A DNA stretch of 64,000 bases from a virus, in IMG/VR virus record IMGVR_UViG_3300007723_000001, positions 1 to 64,000 of that record, one strand, 5' to 3'. This document shows positions 46,593 through 57,014 of this stretch, in pieces (position 1 is the first letter of the stretch; each line of letters starts with the position of its first letter). Under the pieces are notes generated by a model. It saw only the letters and a list, made by a program, of their open reading frames with translations. It was not told the origin of the DNA and made no database searches. Both the position numbers and the translations under genes were made by a program.

Positions 46593-49500
46593 TTAACTAA
46601 CAAATCCATATCTGGGTCTTACTGTTATTACTTTATACGTCTCAAAGGGTAATAGCATATCTACGGAATATACAGTCTTATCGTAAGACAAACTGAGATT
46701 ACCTTCATTATCAACATTTATATAAAGCTGGGAAGATGTAGCATAATCAAGAGTTAATTCATACACAGTACTTCTATTGTAATCATATACCCCACAACAT
46801 GGGATTATTGCTTTATAGCTAGGGATATAATTAGAAGTTCTAATTTGTATGTCTCCTTCTATATTGCCATCGTCCTCTATTAAATCATAGCAACCCTCAA
46901 ATTGAAGTCTTGATCTATAAAAATGGTTAACACCTAAAGACTTAACTTCCATAACATATTCGTCTATAGAAGGAGTAACAGGATAATTAGTATGTATATC
47001 TATCACCGGACTAGTTGCATAGTAATTGTCTGATATCCAACTATCCTGAGGATCAGGTATAAATCTTAAGTCTTTATAGTAGTTATAAGTAAAATAAGAA
47101 TCAGTAGAAGTTATATTAGGCTCTGTGACTATACTATCAATACCAAACAAAGTAATAGTGTCTACTATAGCTTCTGATACATTTGCTTCTCTTAACATAT
47201 AAGCTTTTATTCTTTCTTTATAGTCATAGTCAGTTTCACCATCCCATCTAAATAAAGAATAATCTGATCCATAAAAATCAATTTCCCTATTTTTAGATGT
47301 AGTTAGATTATTAGCATCTAAAGATCTATTAAACCCTACATACCAATTAGCTAAACTTTTAGAAGTAGTGATTAATAGTTTCCCTAAGTTGCCTTTTGGA
47401 GATATTGCTTTTTCATTAAACCATCCAAATTTAGTTGGCATTAAGTCACTGACTTTTTGGTAAACAAATCTTCTTGACATTAATAATGTCTCTACGTCCG
47501 GCCAACAGTCAATATTAAATAATGAATTATTAAATAAAGATTCATTAAGACAAAAAGAAGAAATTGCTGATGTAAAAACTCTTGTGTCAATATTATTGTT
47601 GATATGTTGATGAATAATATTAGTATATTTATTAACTAATAATATAGACGGAACGTAGTAAGAAATATTCTTTACCGTGTTGTCATAATTAAAAGATAAG
47701 TCTGACAGCAATCTTTGTGTTATAAATATATGGCTAAGAGAACTATGTAAAGGTAGCTGATCCTTTATTTTATTAATAAAGAAAGGAACAGTACTCCTAG
47801 TATCTTCTACTAGCAATTGTAGATAATCAAACCGCTTAGCTACTATATCATCTCTACTATAAGTAGTAATCAAATTACCTTTGCTATCAGTAATTTCTAT
47901 ATTAGGATCAGTATGTAAATACTTAGAATATGTTTTAAATGTTTCTAATATTGATTCTATAGCTTCAGATTTATTCAACTCTTTACTCAACCAAAGACCA
48001 TAAAGCAGCGATTCGTAAGAATAATCTACATCATCTAAATTGTCAACAAATAATCTTTCCTTATGAGAAAATAGAGAGTAGTTAATACCTTCATAAATAT
48101 CAGCTCCTGTATCAAGATATTTATAATCTCTGAATAAATCGTAGGTTCTCAATAAACTTAAACACACTGTCACGTTGGTAGAGGTTTCATAAATGTCTAT
48201 AGGTAAAGACTCTCTATATACTGTTGAATGGTTCCACCCTTTTCTAACTAAAGACAGTTTGGGATTATATTCGTTTATAAGATAAGAAGCAAGAGTTTCA
48301 ATTGTGTCATTATATCTTACATTATTAAAGACTTTATAGTAAGTATTATAGGCTAACAATAGCCATGCAATAGCTCTATTGTCTACAAGTCTAAAAGCAA
48401 ACTCATTATCCAGTACAGGTTCAAAGCAATCATCAGGACAAATAAGAGAATTGTTTAGTATAAATGAATTATTGAATATATTACAAGGAGCTTCAAAAAG
48501 ATTATTCATGAAACAATCCTGTATACGCTCTTGTTGAAGTTGATCATCATATATATCTTCATAAGTTATATATGAATATAGATGTAAAGGAATACTACCT
48601 GCTCTAGGAGAGGCTCCTTCTATATCTAATAATTGTGATAACCTATCTAGGTTATACATAACAATAAGCTCTAATTGAGGATCAAGATAGTAACCAATAG
48701 AATTATCCTCACATTCCTTACTATCTTTATAACCACTAAGTATTATATTTATTAAAGATATTGATAACTCTTCTAAATTAACATATTGATCAATGGGATT
48801 TAGATTTAATGCAGAACCACCATATGTTCTTAGTAAGGTTAATCCTGATGGTGTTTCTCCATAACGTATAGCTATTATCTGTTCATCTAAATAAGATATT
48901 GCTTTTAATATAACTACTTTTATACCTTTAGGAACTAAACCTTCATGTGTATAAGATCCATCGGATCTTAACGGTATATTCTCATATATAATGCTTATTT
49001 CAGAACCGTAATGAGGAATATATCCAATATCTAATACATAAGCTACCTCACTATTTCCAGCTCCTTTTACGAAACACTCTTTACCGCTTGGTGTGAATCT
49101 ACATAATTGATCGTAATCATCTTTATACGGTTTATAACAAATATCACAATCAGTATTACTAATAAATTCGTTATTAGTTAATGTAGCAATATACTCATTG
49201 TAGTAGTCAGTAATAACAAAGTTAGCTAGTATTCTTTCTTCAACTATGGGAGTTCTATAACAAAGAGAATAGCCTGAATCGGTAGGATAATATGGTTCGG
49301 AATATATAAGAGTTTTATCAACAAAAACACCAGGTTCAAATACTCCTTCTTCAAAAGGCTTAATACCGTAACTATAATGATTTATATATTTATAGTAGAC
49401 AGATGGTTCATCTAAACATTTCACTTCAGTACATCCAAAGAATCTATCATTAACAATATAATCGTCATCAAATAACGGAGTTCTACAGTTTGACTCTATG

Positions 49501-50408
49501 CATGACTGAACATCAATTAAAAACTTAGTTCCCTCTTGATCATAAACAATCTGAGGGTAAGTATTATTTTCTTCAATACAAAATATATGATCTAGCTTAA
49601 AACTATTAGTCGAATTGTCTAAATGAGTAGCAAAGATAGGTAAAAGATTATACATACAATCTGTATAACAATCCGATTCTGCACACGTTTCCTTCAAATA
49701 AGTGATACAAGTATTATGATAAAGTCCATCTTCAAAAACTCCATATTCATATACAGAATCACAACACACTACATAATCTAGAGAATCGGAAAAGCTATAA
49801 TTACAATCCTCAAATACATTGTCTTCAAAAGCTCTTTCATAAAGTTTTATTGTAGCTGATTGAGCCTCAATAGAATAACCTTTACATAGCCTATTACCTA
49901 CAATATGTTGATAACTTTGTAAATTTGATATATGGTTAGATTCCTGCCTTTCTGTGTAATTTGGTATTTCTACACAGTCAGTATCTTTGTAAGTCTTTTC
50001 TATATAAAGTTCTTTTTCAAAAAGTCCATCTTCAAATACTTCTGGTTCAAAGCATTTAAATCTTTCTTTAAGAACTTCAATTTCACATACATTGTTGAAG
50101 TCTTCATAACAACCTAGAAAACAATCTAAGAAAGCTCTCTTTAATCTATCATCTTTCACAAACACTTTACTCCATATACCATTGCCTTCAAAACAATCTT
50201 CGAAGCAATCAATATATATTCCATTATCTTCTAATAAAGCATTAATAACTCTACCTCCTATTCTATTAACTGGACCAAATTGTCGTCCTTCTTCAAAAGT
50301 AAAAGTTATACCTTTGTTATTTATTGAAGGTATTAAGAATTCCTTATTAGAACCTTCTAATGTAGATAGTTCAAGGACTTGGTTATAACAATCTTTTACA
50401 GGTAACAT
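46593..50408 (-). CDS. Large baseplate-type protein with cysteine-rich N-terminus and gp7/gpI-like C-terminal domain
   Basis: 1,271 residues. The first ~450 hold about 26 cysteines and repeated phenylalanine-acid units at roughly five-residue intervals, such as FEPEVFEDGLFEKELY, FEDNVFEDC and FEEGVFEPGVF. This regular spacing suggests a beta-solenoid or pentapeptide-like stack. A helical region (about 650-950), with paired helices reminiscent of an alpha/alpha barrel (DNRAIAWLLLAYNTYYKV, TNVTVCLSLLRTYDLF), follows. Near residue 1060 RWDGETDYDYKERIKAYMLREANVSEAIVDTI matches the tail/baseplate domain found next to gpJ genes. It lies directly after the gpJ-like gene in the transcript, the usual place of a wedge protein. 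The N-terminal repeat function is unknown. Confidence 0.7.
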   Translation of the reverse strand: MLPVKDCYNQVLELSTLEGSNKEFLIPSINNKGITFTFEEGRQFGPVNRIGGRVINALLEDNGIYIDCFEDCFEGNGIWSKVFVKDDRLKRAFLDCFLGCYEDFNNVCEIEVLKERFKCFEPEVFEDGLFEKELYIEKTYKDTDCVEIPNYTERQESNHISNLQSYQHIVGNRLCKGYSIEAQSATIKLYERAFEDNVFEDCNYSFSDSLDYVVCCDSVYEYGVFEDGLYHNTCITYLKETCAESDCYTDCMYNLLPIFATHLDNSTNSFKLDHIFCIEENNTYPQIVYDQEGTKFLIDVQSCIESNCRTPLFDDDYIVNDRFFGCTEVKCLDEPSVYYKYINHYSYGIKPFEEGVFEPGVFVDKTLIYSEPYYPTDSGYSLCYRTPIVEERILANFVITDYYNEYIATLTNNEFISNTDCDICYKPYKDDYDQLCRFTPSGKECFVKGAGNSEVAYVLDIGYIPHYGSEISIIYENIPLRSDGSYTHEGLVPKGIKVVILKAISYLDEQIIAIRYGETPSGLTLLRTYGGSALNLNPIDQYVNLEELSISLINIILSGYKDSKECEDNSIGYYLDPQLELIVMYNLDRLSQLLDIEGASPRAGSIPLHLYSYITYEDIYDDQLQQERIQDCFMNNLFEAPCNIFNNSFILNNSLICPDDCFEPVLDNEFAFRLVDNRAIAWLLLAYNTYYKVFNNVRYNDTIETLASYLINEYNPKLSLVRKGWNHSTVYRESLPIDIYETSTNVTVCLSLLRTYDLFRDYKYLDTGADIYEGINYSLFSHKERLFVDNLDDVDYSYESLLYGLWLSKELNKSEAIESILETFKTYSKYLHTDPNIEITDSKGNLITTYSRDDIVAKRFDYLQLLVEDTRSTVPFFINKIKDQLPLHSSLSHIFITQRLLSDLSFNYDNTVKNISYYVPSILLVNKYTNIIHQHINNNIDTRVFTSAISSFCLNESLFNNSLFNIDCWPDVETLLMSRRFVYQKVSDLMPTKFGWFNEKAISPKGNLGKLLITTSKSLANWYVGFNRSLDANNLTTSKNREIDFYGSDYSLFRWDGETDYDYKERIKAYMLREANVSEAIVDTITLFGIDSIVTEPNITSTDSYFTYNYYKDLRFIPDPQDSWISDNYYATSPVIDIHTNYPVTPSIDEYVMEVKSLGVNHFYRSRLQFEGCYDLIEDDGNIEGDIQIRTSNYIPSYKAIIPCCGVYDYNRSTVYELTLDYATSSQLYINVDNEGNLSLSYDKTVYSVDMLLPFETYKVITVRPRYGFVS

Positions 50409-50440
50409 CTAAATGTATAAATTATATGAGTATAAAGTTA

Positions 50441-51511
50441 TTAATAACTATTAAAGGTAAATTGTATATCTTCTATAACTATTAATTCTGAGTTATTAGG
50501 TACAATGTCTGCCACAGGTTCTATCAATCTAATAGACTTTACTCTGTCAAGAGTTGATAGAGAAGAAACTATAGTATCTCTATAAAGAGGCTTATTAATA
50601 GAAAGCGAGTTATTAAGACTACTAATTATATCCTTTGCTTGGGATTGAATAAAAGCAACGGCATCTACAGTAGTTATATCTACCACTAACCTAATAATTA
50701 CTGACCTTATCCTAATAGGTCTAATAAGAAAAGCAACACCTGCCGCTTTAACCCTATTTATTGTATTAGATAAACCTTCTATAAATTGGCTATCTGAAGA
50801 ATCAATATAAATAGTGAAGTAACCCGTAATAGGAGTATGTTCTTGAATATACATTCTTCTACTACCATACCTAGATCTATTAATAGCATTAACAATTGCT
50901 GACTTAGTTCCTGTCTCCGTACCTCTTAATCTAGCTATTATCCTAGCCCTAAAATCTTCATCTGTTTCTCTACCTGCTCCATTTTCTAAACCACCTACGG
51001 TATTCAATGTCAAAGAGTCTCTATATCTACCAATAGTAAAAGAATGTGAAGGAAGAGTTGAAGCATACAATTTAGTACCGGCAGGTAAATTGCTTTCAGA
51101 AGAGTTAGATAGTCCCTCTATCAAAATAGATTTCTCCACATTATCTGATATCTTTATAGTACTAACAGTTCTAAATTGTAGGGATTGATTAGGAGCAGAT
51201 AGTACTAGTCCTTGTGGTATTATAACTTCTTTACCCTTTACTAAAACATATCCTCTACTTACATCTCCATTACTTCTAATTAACCCATAGTCTAAAGCTT
51301 TAGCGTCAAGATAATCACCAGTAGCTGTTAATATATAAAAACTTTGAAATACAGTATTTAATCTAACATCTTGCTCAGTTATTGCGGAAGCTATAGCACG
51401 AAATATAGCGTATATATTTGTATAAGGATTAAAACCAGCTAAAGATGAGCCTACTGAAACAAGAGTAGTCCTAAAGTATTCTATTACTTCTTCTAATGAT
51501 CTTATTTTCAT
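50441..51511 (-). CDS. Baseplate wedge protein, gpJ/gp6-like
   Basis: 356 residues, the usual size for baseplate J proteins. It has the family pattern: an N-terminal helix (YTNIYAIFRAIASAITEQDVRLN), TATGDYLDAKALDYGL, then GLENGAGRETDEDFRARIIARL (the E-T-D-E-x-F-R-x-R signature) and SAIVNAINRSRYG. Beta strands (GYFTIYIDSSD) and VKSIRLIEP close it. It forms the wedge ring linking the hub to peripheral baseplate proteins. Neighbours agree: the gp25-like gene is 5 bases upstream and a large wedge-type gene is 32 bases downstream. Confidence 0.9.
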   Translation of the reverse strand: MKIRSLEEVIEYFRTTLVSVGSSLAGFNPYTNIYAIFRAIASAITEQDVRLNTVFQSFYILTATGDYLDAKALDYGLIRSNGDVSRGYVLVKGKEVIIPQGLVLSAPNQSLQFRTVSTIKISDNVEKSILIEGLSNSSESNLPAGTKLYASTLPSHSFTIGRYRDSLTLNTVGGLENGAGRETDEDFRARIIARLRGTETGTKSAIVNAINRSRYGSRRMYIQEHTPITGYFTIYIDSSDSQFIEGLSNTINRVKAAGVAFLIRPIRIRSVIIRLVVDITTVDAVAFIQSQAKDIISSLNNSLSINKPLYRDTIVSSLSTLDRVKSIRLIEPVADIVPNNSELIVIEDIQFTFNSY

Positions 51512-51516
51512 TTATA

Positions 51517-51990
51517 TTATGTAGGAGTTAGATTATTTATATCATCAAAGTTTACAATAGTGGAAACCTCATAAGTGAGTCCACTAATAGAATAATGAAT
51601 ATAAATATCAACAGAACTAGGACCGGTCAAAGCTAATCTAACACTATTAATCTTCACGTCATTAGGAGCATTAGATAAAGCTCTCTTAATATGATTATTC
51701 CCTCTACTTAACCAGTCATAAGTAACAGGTTCAGAAAGTTCTAAGTAGATAGCATTCCCATAAGGTAAATCTTTAATCCTTGATCCATATAAATCAATAA
51801 TCCAAGCTTTTATATAGGTAATAGGAGTCTTTAGAACTCTTGCTAGTAATTTATAAGAAGCTCTATTAGGATCATCTTCTACTAGATCTAGAACTTGATT
51901 AGACCTTACATTTCTATTTGAAATATCTTCTTCTAAATCAATAGGTTGTATTGCCAAATCTCCTTCATATAAAAGTAAATCAGTAGCCAT
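51517..51990 (-). CDS. Baseplate protein, gpW/gp25-like
   Basis: 157 residues, immediately before the gpJ-like gene, the conserved W-J order of contractile-tail systems. It has a short N-terminus with a Leu/acid pattern (ATDLLLYEGDLAIQPIDLEED), then TPITYIKAWIIDLYGSRI and GNNHIKRALSNAP where gp25 proteins have their central helix. VKINSVRLALTGPSSVDIYIHYS gives the C-terminal beta strands with the expected I-x-S-V-x-L pattern. The classical EPR motif is not evident; EPV (about residue 87) is the closest match. It would start sheath assembly on the baseplate. Confidence 0.7.
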   Translation of the reverse strand: MATDLLLYEGDLAIQPIDLEEDISNRNVRSNQVLDLVEDDPNRASYKLLARVLKTPITYIKAWIIDLYGSRIKDLPYGNAIYLELSEPVTYDWLSRGNNHIKRALSNAPNDVKINSVRLALTGPSSVDIYIHYSISGLTYEVSTIVNFDDINNLTPT

Positions 51991-52011
51991 AAATATAAAT
52001 TTTATTATTAG

Positions 52012-52383
52012 TTATGTTATTACCAAAGGTTGATATATAGAATGAGGAACTCCTATTATTAACCTTTTAGAGTCTTCTAAGATACCATATAATCTAGAAG
52101 TATAATGAGTGCCGTCCTTCAAAGTTAACCCAACTTTAATAGTATAAAACCCTTTATTAACGTCCCCTCTCCATTTAACAACTAACTCTCTAGCATTTAA
52201 TAGAGTCTCTCGTCTCCATAAAACTACTTCACAATACTTACAGTCATATTGAGCAGTGGAAGGGTTCCTGTTACTATAAACAATAGATGTAGTTAATTTT
52301 CCCTTTTTACCCGTGTCATTCCTTATTAAAAAAGCTATACCTCTATCAATAACTTTTGGTGCACTTATAAAGTTTTTTATCAT
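52012..52383 (-). CDS. Unknown small beta-rich protein in the baseplate block
   Basis: 123 residues; no family recognised. Mostly beta strands (GIAFLIRNDTGKKG, FYTIKVGLTLKDGTHY) with one CKYC pair at about residues 48-51. It lies between the gp25-like gene and the 183-residue gene with 21- and 29-base gaps. Small proteins here in other phages include wedge and tube-initiator components, but this one cannot be assigned. Confidence 0.6.
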   Translation of the reverse strand: MIKNFISAPKVIDRGIAFLIRNDTGKKGKLTTSIVYSNRNPSTAQYDCKYCEVVLWRRETLLNARELVVKWRGDVNKGFYTIKVGLTLKDGTHYTSRLYGILEDSKRLIIGVPHSIYQPLVIT

Positions 52384-52412
52384 AAAGAGTTAAGAAATTA
52401 TTGATAATGCTT

Positions 52413-52964
52413 CTATTTAACTAGATAGGCATCTAAGGGATTTATAGTATAATAAAACCCTATGTCAGATATATTAAATTGTCTTATAACATTATTCTCA
52501 TCAATCAATCTTAATTTACTACAAGGACCTGATACTAAAGCCATACCTAATTTGGCTAGGTTATCCCAATCCACTACAGTGAAGTTCAATACAGTTGGGG
52601 TATAAATATCATCTCCATAATGTGGCTTTAGTTGAGTACCGTCCCTCATAAGAAAGAATTGTCTAATTTGTACTTGTATAGTATCTTTTGTCATTACTTG
52701 TAGCTTACCCTTATAGTTAAAAACTAAATAGCCACCTTCTATAAAATCTATAACCCTCACTGTAGAGTCTAAAGCATTACTTTTAGGTATAGGAAGACAC
52801 AGATCCTTAGGGTAATTTATTTCTAGTTTTCTTAACTTATATAATGTTTCTTTATCCTCTAATTTATCTATCACCTCTTCAGGCATTTCTCTTATAAGAT
52901 TTAAAGTCTGAGCTAATCTAGGTAACTGTTCTAATAAAGCAGCTATCTTTGTTCTCTCTTCCAT
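52413..52964 (-). CDS. Unknown baseplate-block protein
   Basis: 183 residues; no family recognised. An N-terminal helical segment (about 1-45) precedes a beta-rich domain (VRVIDFIEGGYLVFNYKGKLQVMTKD, and TVVDWDNLAKLG). Its start lies inside the 3' end of the 1,285-residue gene with a 22-base overlap, so the two are translationally coupled and their products probably act together. Context suggests a tail-tube or baseplate role. Confidence 0.6.
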   Translation of the reverse strand: MEERTKIAALLEQLPRLAQTLNLIREMPEEVIDKLEDKETLYKLRKLEINYPKDLCLPIPKSNALDSTVRVIDFIEGGYLVFNYKGKLQVMTKDTIQVQIRQFFLMRDGTQLKPHYGDDIYTPTVLNFTVVDWDNLAKLGMALVSGPCSKLRLIDENNVIRQFNISDIGFYYTINPLDAYLVK

Positions 52965-55900
52965 AACATTCTTTGAGATGTAATTTCTATAGTATTAATA
53001 GATTCTAATCCTTTACTATACCATCTATTACTATCCTTTATAGACAATGCAGAACCGTTGATTTTTATTTCCTCTACATTATTGAGAATAAGACTTCCAT
53101 CTCTTGTAGTCATTCTTAATTGTTTTACATTAGATAGAGAAGATATAAAATCAATTAATCTAATTTCACATTGTGCATCTTGGGTCTGAAGTATACCAAT
53201 AAGTTCTATAGGAGACACCCTGCCTGCTGTTTTTATATTACCTGAAGAATCCTCACGTAACTCTCTACCAGCTACAGGTATTACATTACCGAGAGAGCTC
53301 CAAGATCCATCCTGCTCTGTTTGAGCTTGTCTTATATCTTCAAAATTAATTAGATTGCCTGTTCTATCAAAAACAGCTCTCAATGCTTGGTCAACTCTAG
53401 TGACTTCAATTCCATCTGCATTTCTAATAGAATCTAGAATAGAGGTAAGAGGAACTATTTCGCCACTCTCTGTCTGTCCAAGTATCTTGTCCGGATCAGG
53501 TGAGTCGTTAGTTTCGTAAGCTATTATGTCGTTACTAGAATATCTTCTACTAGTAGAATTACCACAATCATTTATTGATGAAACTATTAAACTTCCATCA
53601 CTATTCATTTCTAAAGCTGTAATATTAGGATCAGAAAGGTCCAGTCTCCCTATAGATTCTAAGATGACACCTCTTACATTTCCTATTAAAGAATTCCAAG
53701 TACCCTCATTTATATTTGGATTATCTTCATAGTCAATATCTTCTATAGACGGGTCTTCTTGCTCATTAGGATTTAAAAGCTGACCTACTATGTCTTTAAC
53801 AGGAGCCTTCGGTTGATAATTAAATGGATCTGATGCTATACCAATAATATCTCCAACCCTATTAACAATATCTAAGCATCCTAGAATTGATGTCATTTGA
53901 GTAAGTATGGGTACGTCATTCTCATTCATCATAGATAGTAATTCAGGTATTGTCCCTAATGCCTCAACAGTACCCATAATTGCAGAAGCATTATTTACCA
54001 GACCTTGAATTCTACCTATACTTCCTTCCCCTAATATATTATCTACTATAGAAGATAAGCTTCCATTAGTTATAAGATCAGCTACATTACCAGATTGAAT
54101 GCTTTCTAATAGTGGCTGTATATTATCTAAAATAGGTAAACCTATAGAATCCCCTAAGGTGTAAAGTAATTGTGAAGATATATTTTCTATACCATCACCA
54201 CTAATAATACCTGAAGCTATGGTTTTAGCTATATTGACAATGCTATTGTCTCCTATAGGTAGAGATTGTATCGCAGAAAATATGGAGTCAGTATCGCCCT
54301 CTAATAGTCCAGCTATATCCGAGGGAATATATTTACTTATTTCAGGTAATAAATTATCAGCTAAAGTTAAAATAGCATCTTCTATATTAGGAGTATCAGA
54401 CATTAAACTACAACCAACATCTACTAAAGAAGATAATCCGGGGACTCCACTATCTCCTTGCCTTAGTTTCTCTATGACTGATACTGCAGAATTACCTAAC
54501 CCTATTAAAGTAGATAAATTAGTAATCTGACTAGTTATATTATCTAAACCTTGGTTAATCTGTTCAGTACATTCATCTGATTCTAATGCTGATAAGTCTC
54601 TTAAACTCCTTTCCCATATAGAAGATCTTGATTCATCTACAGGTATCTCAATTGGCATATCAACATCTGTACCAATAGCCCCTAATAATATTGATGTTTC
54701 TTCGAATGACTCTCTAACAATATTCATTAAGGATGATGGTACTCCTCTCTGAGTTAGAATAGATTCAAAATCAGAGTTATGAGGATTTAAGGTAGTAGCT
54801 CCCTCCTCACCTTGCATTACTATATCGGTTATTGAAGAGGCTTCAGTTACAGTTAATCCTTTATTATTTAGAGAATTAAGTAAAGCAGATCTTGATACTC
54901 TAGCTAATAAACCAAATCTACCTTTATCATTTTCATTAGTTATATTGTCTAAAGGATCTTGATCTTCAGTACTAGCCGACTGTTCTAAATCTTCTATATC
55001 ATCTGGTTCTTCTTCATCTGGATCTCTATAAGCAGGACCTATGTATACCCCAGGCATATAAGAAATAATATTATCTCTTGACATGCGTCCTTCGATACCT
55101 GATGTAGTAGTTTGTTGTTGACTTAACGTGGATGATTGTTCAGAAAGAGATATTCTATTGCTATATTCAGAATTAAAAGCAGTAGAAACTTGGTTCGGAT
55201 TTTCTTCTGATTGCTCTCTTTCTAATTCCCTTGAAAGATTACTTGAACCTCTTCTCTCTAAAGAATCTAATATATCATTCTCATGAATATTAAGATCATC
55301 TTCATCAGTTCTTTCTCTACGATTCTCCCTTTTGTACTGAGGTGGTATACAACTTTCTAAATCTTCATCTCCAAAAGAAGTTAGTCTTTCAGGAAAGTGT
55401 AAAAGTGATAAGAATTCCGGCAACTCTAAGTTAGGTAATAATTGATCTACTATACTCATGACATTAGCAAAGTCTCCTAAAAATCCTCCTAGAAAACTTA
55501 TACCTCCCATATAAGTAGTTGCCGGGCTACCTATATTACCTATCTGTGTATATAGGCCGTGTAGTACATTACCAGCTTGACTAAAGTTTATAGATTTACC
55601 AGTGTTATCAATAAGACTCATAGCCCTAGGAGTTACAGTTGCAACACTATTACTAGAAGTAGTAACTTGATTCCTTCCCACTATACCTACTTGTTCTGTA
55701 GATACTAGACTAGAACCTTGAGGAGAAAGACTTAGAACATTCTGTGCAGATGGACTAGTGGATGAAGCTCCAGATAAATTAGATATAAATCCAGATAGGA
55801 AAGAAGGAGACTCAATAGAACCATTAGACGTAGTCGCTCCTACAGATAAAGTCATAGTATTACCTACTCTATGAGTAGATATATTTTCTACAAACTCTTC

Positions 55901-56800
55901 TTTATCAGTAGTATGGACTTCTTCTCTTTGAGATTCGGTATGACCAATAGCCCTTGCGAACTGTTGACTTTGACTAGAGTAGTTACTATACCTAGAGCTT
56001 CTATCTTCATGAGATTCAGTAGAAACGTTTATACTCTTTTCAGTGACCCCTATATGTCTACGACTATTAATGACATTAGAACCAGTTGTAACATTATTAA
56101 CTTCAGATTCACTATTGTTAATCTCTGTTCTATTGCTGTAAATAGTAGAATGATTTAATAGAATTGGAGCAATGTTACTAACGGGACCTAAAGAACTAGT
56201 AACTATGGAACCAGAAGAACCAATTCGTATTCCGGCTCCACGATCCATAATACTAATAGCACCTTGTCTTTCAGCTGATTCAATAAACATTTCAGCACCA
56301 CGTCTGGAGAGGTCAATAGTTCTTCTTAAAACATCTGTAACTGATTCTCCATCAATAGTATCTTTTATATTTTTATTATTAGCATTATCGTTACTAAGAG
56401 AGGATACTTGTTCTACTTTGTCAGTAGTTCTATTAGTTAGATTATAAGTGGTTTGCTGTAGTTGATCATTACTTTGAATTAATGGTTGGTTTCCCAACAC
56501 TTCCCTAACAGCAAATAGATTACCAAAGTCTTGTTTATTAGAACGAATAGAAGGTTGACCTAAAGAAAGACCTTCACTATCACTCTTATTATCAATAAAA
56601 CTTTGAGATAAGGTATTAACATCTACAGTGCTGTTAGATAGACCTATTTGTACTGCTTTTTTAGTATTATTAATAATTGATGAGAAAGCCTCATAATGCT
56701 TTTTCACATAAGGTTCTCCTAGATTCGGAGTACTAGTAGTTCCAAAAGTATATCCTTCTGGCATTTCTCCTTTAGACAAAGATTCTATAATAGGATTCAT
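52943..56800 (-). CDS. Large structural protein, first gene of the baseplate block, unknown
   Basis: 1,285 residues; no family recognised. N-terminal ~400 residues are rich in Ser, Asn, Thr and Gln and look disordered. An acidic, low-complexity region (DPDEEEPDDIEDLEQ) lies near residue 595. Residues about 770-1020 hold repeated Leu/Ile/Gly-rich amphipathic stretches (LLPEISKYIPSDIAGLLEG, IASGIISGDGIENIS, GDSIGLPILDNIQPLLESI). The end is beta-rich. Repeated amphipathic segments can occur in tape measures, but its position at the head of the baseplate genes and its disordered start also fit a baseplate or hub-associated protein. It initiates the minus block from the divergent region at 56801-57014. 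Confidence 0.6.
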   Translation of the reverse strand: MNPIIESLSKGEMPEGYTFGTTSTPNLGEPYVKKHYEAFSSIINNTKKAVQIGLSNSTVDVNTLSQSFIDNKSDSEGLSLGQPSIRSNKQDFGNLFAVREVLGNQPLIQSNDQLQQTTYNLTNRTTDKVEQVSSLSNDNANNKNIKDTIDGESVTDVLRRTIDLSRRGAEMFIESAERQGAISIMDRGAGIRIGSSGSIVTSSLGPVSNIAPILLNHSTIYSNRTEINNSESEVNNVTTGSNVINSRRHIGVTEKSINVSTESHEDRSSRYSNYSSQSQQFARAIGHTESQREEVHTTDKEEFVENISTHRVGNTMTLSVGATTSNGSIESPSFLSGFISNLSGASSTSPSAQNVLSLSPQGSSLVSTEQVGIVGRNQVTTSSNSVATVTPRAMSLIDNTGKSINFSQAGNVLHGLYTQIGNIGSPATTYMGGISFLGGFLGDFANVMSIVDQLLPNLELPEFLSLLHFPERLTSFGDEDLESCIPPQYKRENRRERTDEDDLNIHENDILDSLERRGSSNLSRELEREQSEENPNQVSTAFNSEYSNRISLSEQSSTLSQQQTTTSGIEGRMSRDNIISYMPGVYIGPAYRDPDEEEPDDIEDLEQSASTEDQDPLDNITNENDKGRFGLLARVSRSALLNSLNNKGLTVTEASSITDIVMQGEEGATTLNPHNSDFESILTQRGVPSSLMNIVRESFEETSILLGAIGTDVDMPIEIPVDESRSSIWERSLRDLSALESDECTEQINQGLDNITSQITNLSTLIGLGNSAVSVIEKLRQGDSGVPGLSSLVDVGCSLMSDTPNIEDAILTLADNLLPEISKYIPSDIAGLLEGDTDSIFSAIQSLPIGDNSIVNIAKTIASGIISGDGIENISSQLLYTLGDSIGLPILDNIQPLLESIQSGNVADLITNGSLSSIVDNILGEGSIGRIQGLVNNASAIMGTVEALGTIPELLSMMNENDVPILTQMTSILGCLDIVNRVGDIIGIASDPFNYQPKAPVKDIVGQLLNPNEQEDPSIEDIDYEDNPNINEGTWNSLIGNVRGVILESIGRLDLSDPNITALEMNSDGSLIVSSINDCGNSTSRRYSSNDIIAYETNDSPDPDKILGQTESGEIVPLTSILDSIRNADGIEVTRVDQALRAVFDRTGNLINFEDIRQAQTEQDGSWSSLGNVIPVAGRELREDSSGNIKTAGRVSPIELIGILQTQDAQCEIRLIDFISSLSNVKQLRMTTRDGSLILNNVEEIKINGSALSIKDSNRWYSKGLESINTIEITSQRMLWKREQR

Positions 56801-57014
56801 CTATTTAATAATTTCATAAATACTAGTCATATATTCCTTATAATATAGAACATTAGAATAAACTATATTTTCATGTACTTAAGGATAGATATACAAAATG
56901 ATTTGATTAGCAATACTTACTAAAAATAAATACTTATAAGGCACTATTTGTTTTACGTATTAATAAGTATTAAAAGATATAAATTATAAACTAATTCAAT
57001 ATTAATTAAGTCAT
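56801..57014. promoter_or_regulatory. Divergent region between baseplate block and sheath gene
   Basis: 214 A/T-rich bases between two outward-facing long transcripts, so promoters for both are expected. It contains AATACTTA twice as direct repeats and an inverted copy, ATAAGTATT, about 60 bases further on, a possible operator. No ribosome site is evident at either start. Confidence 0.45.
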
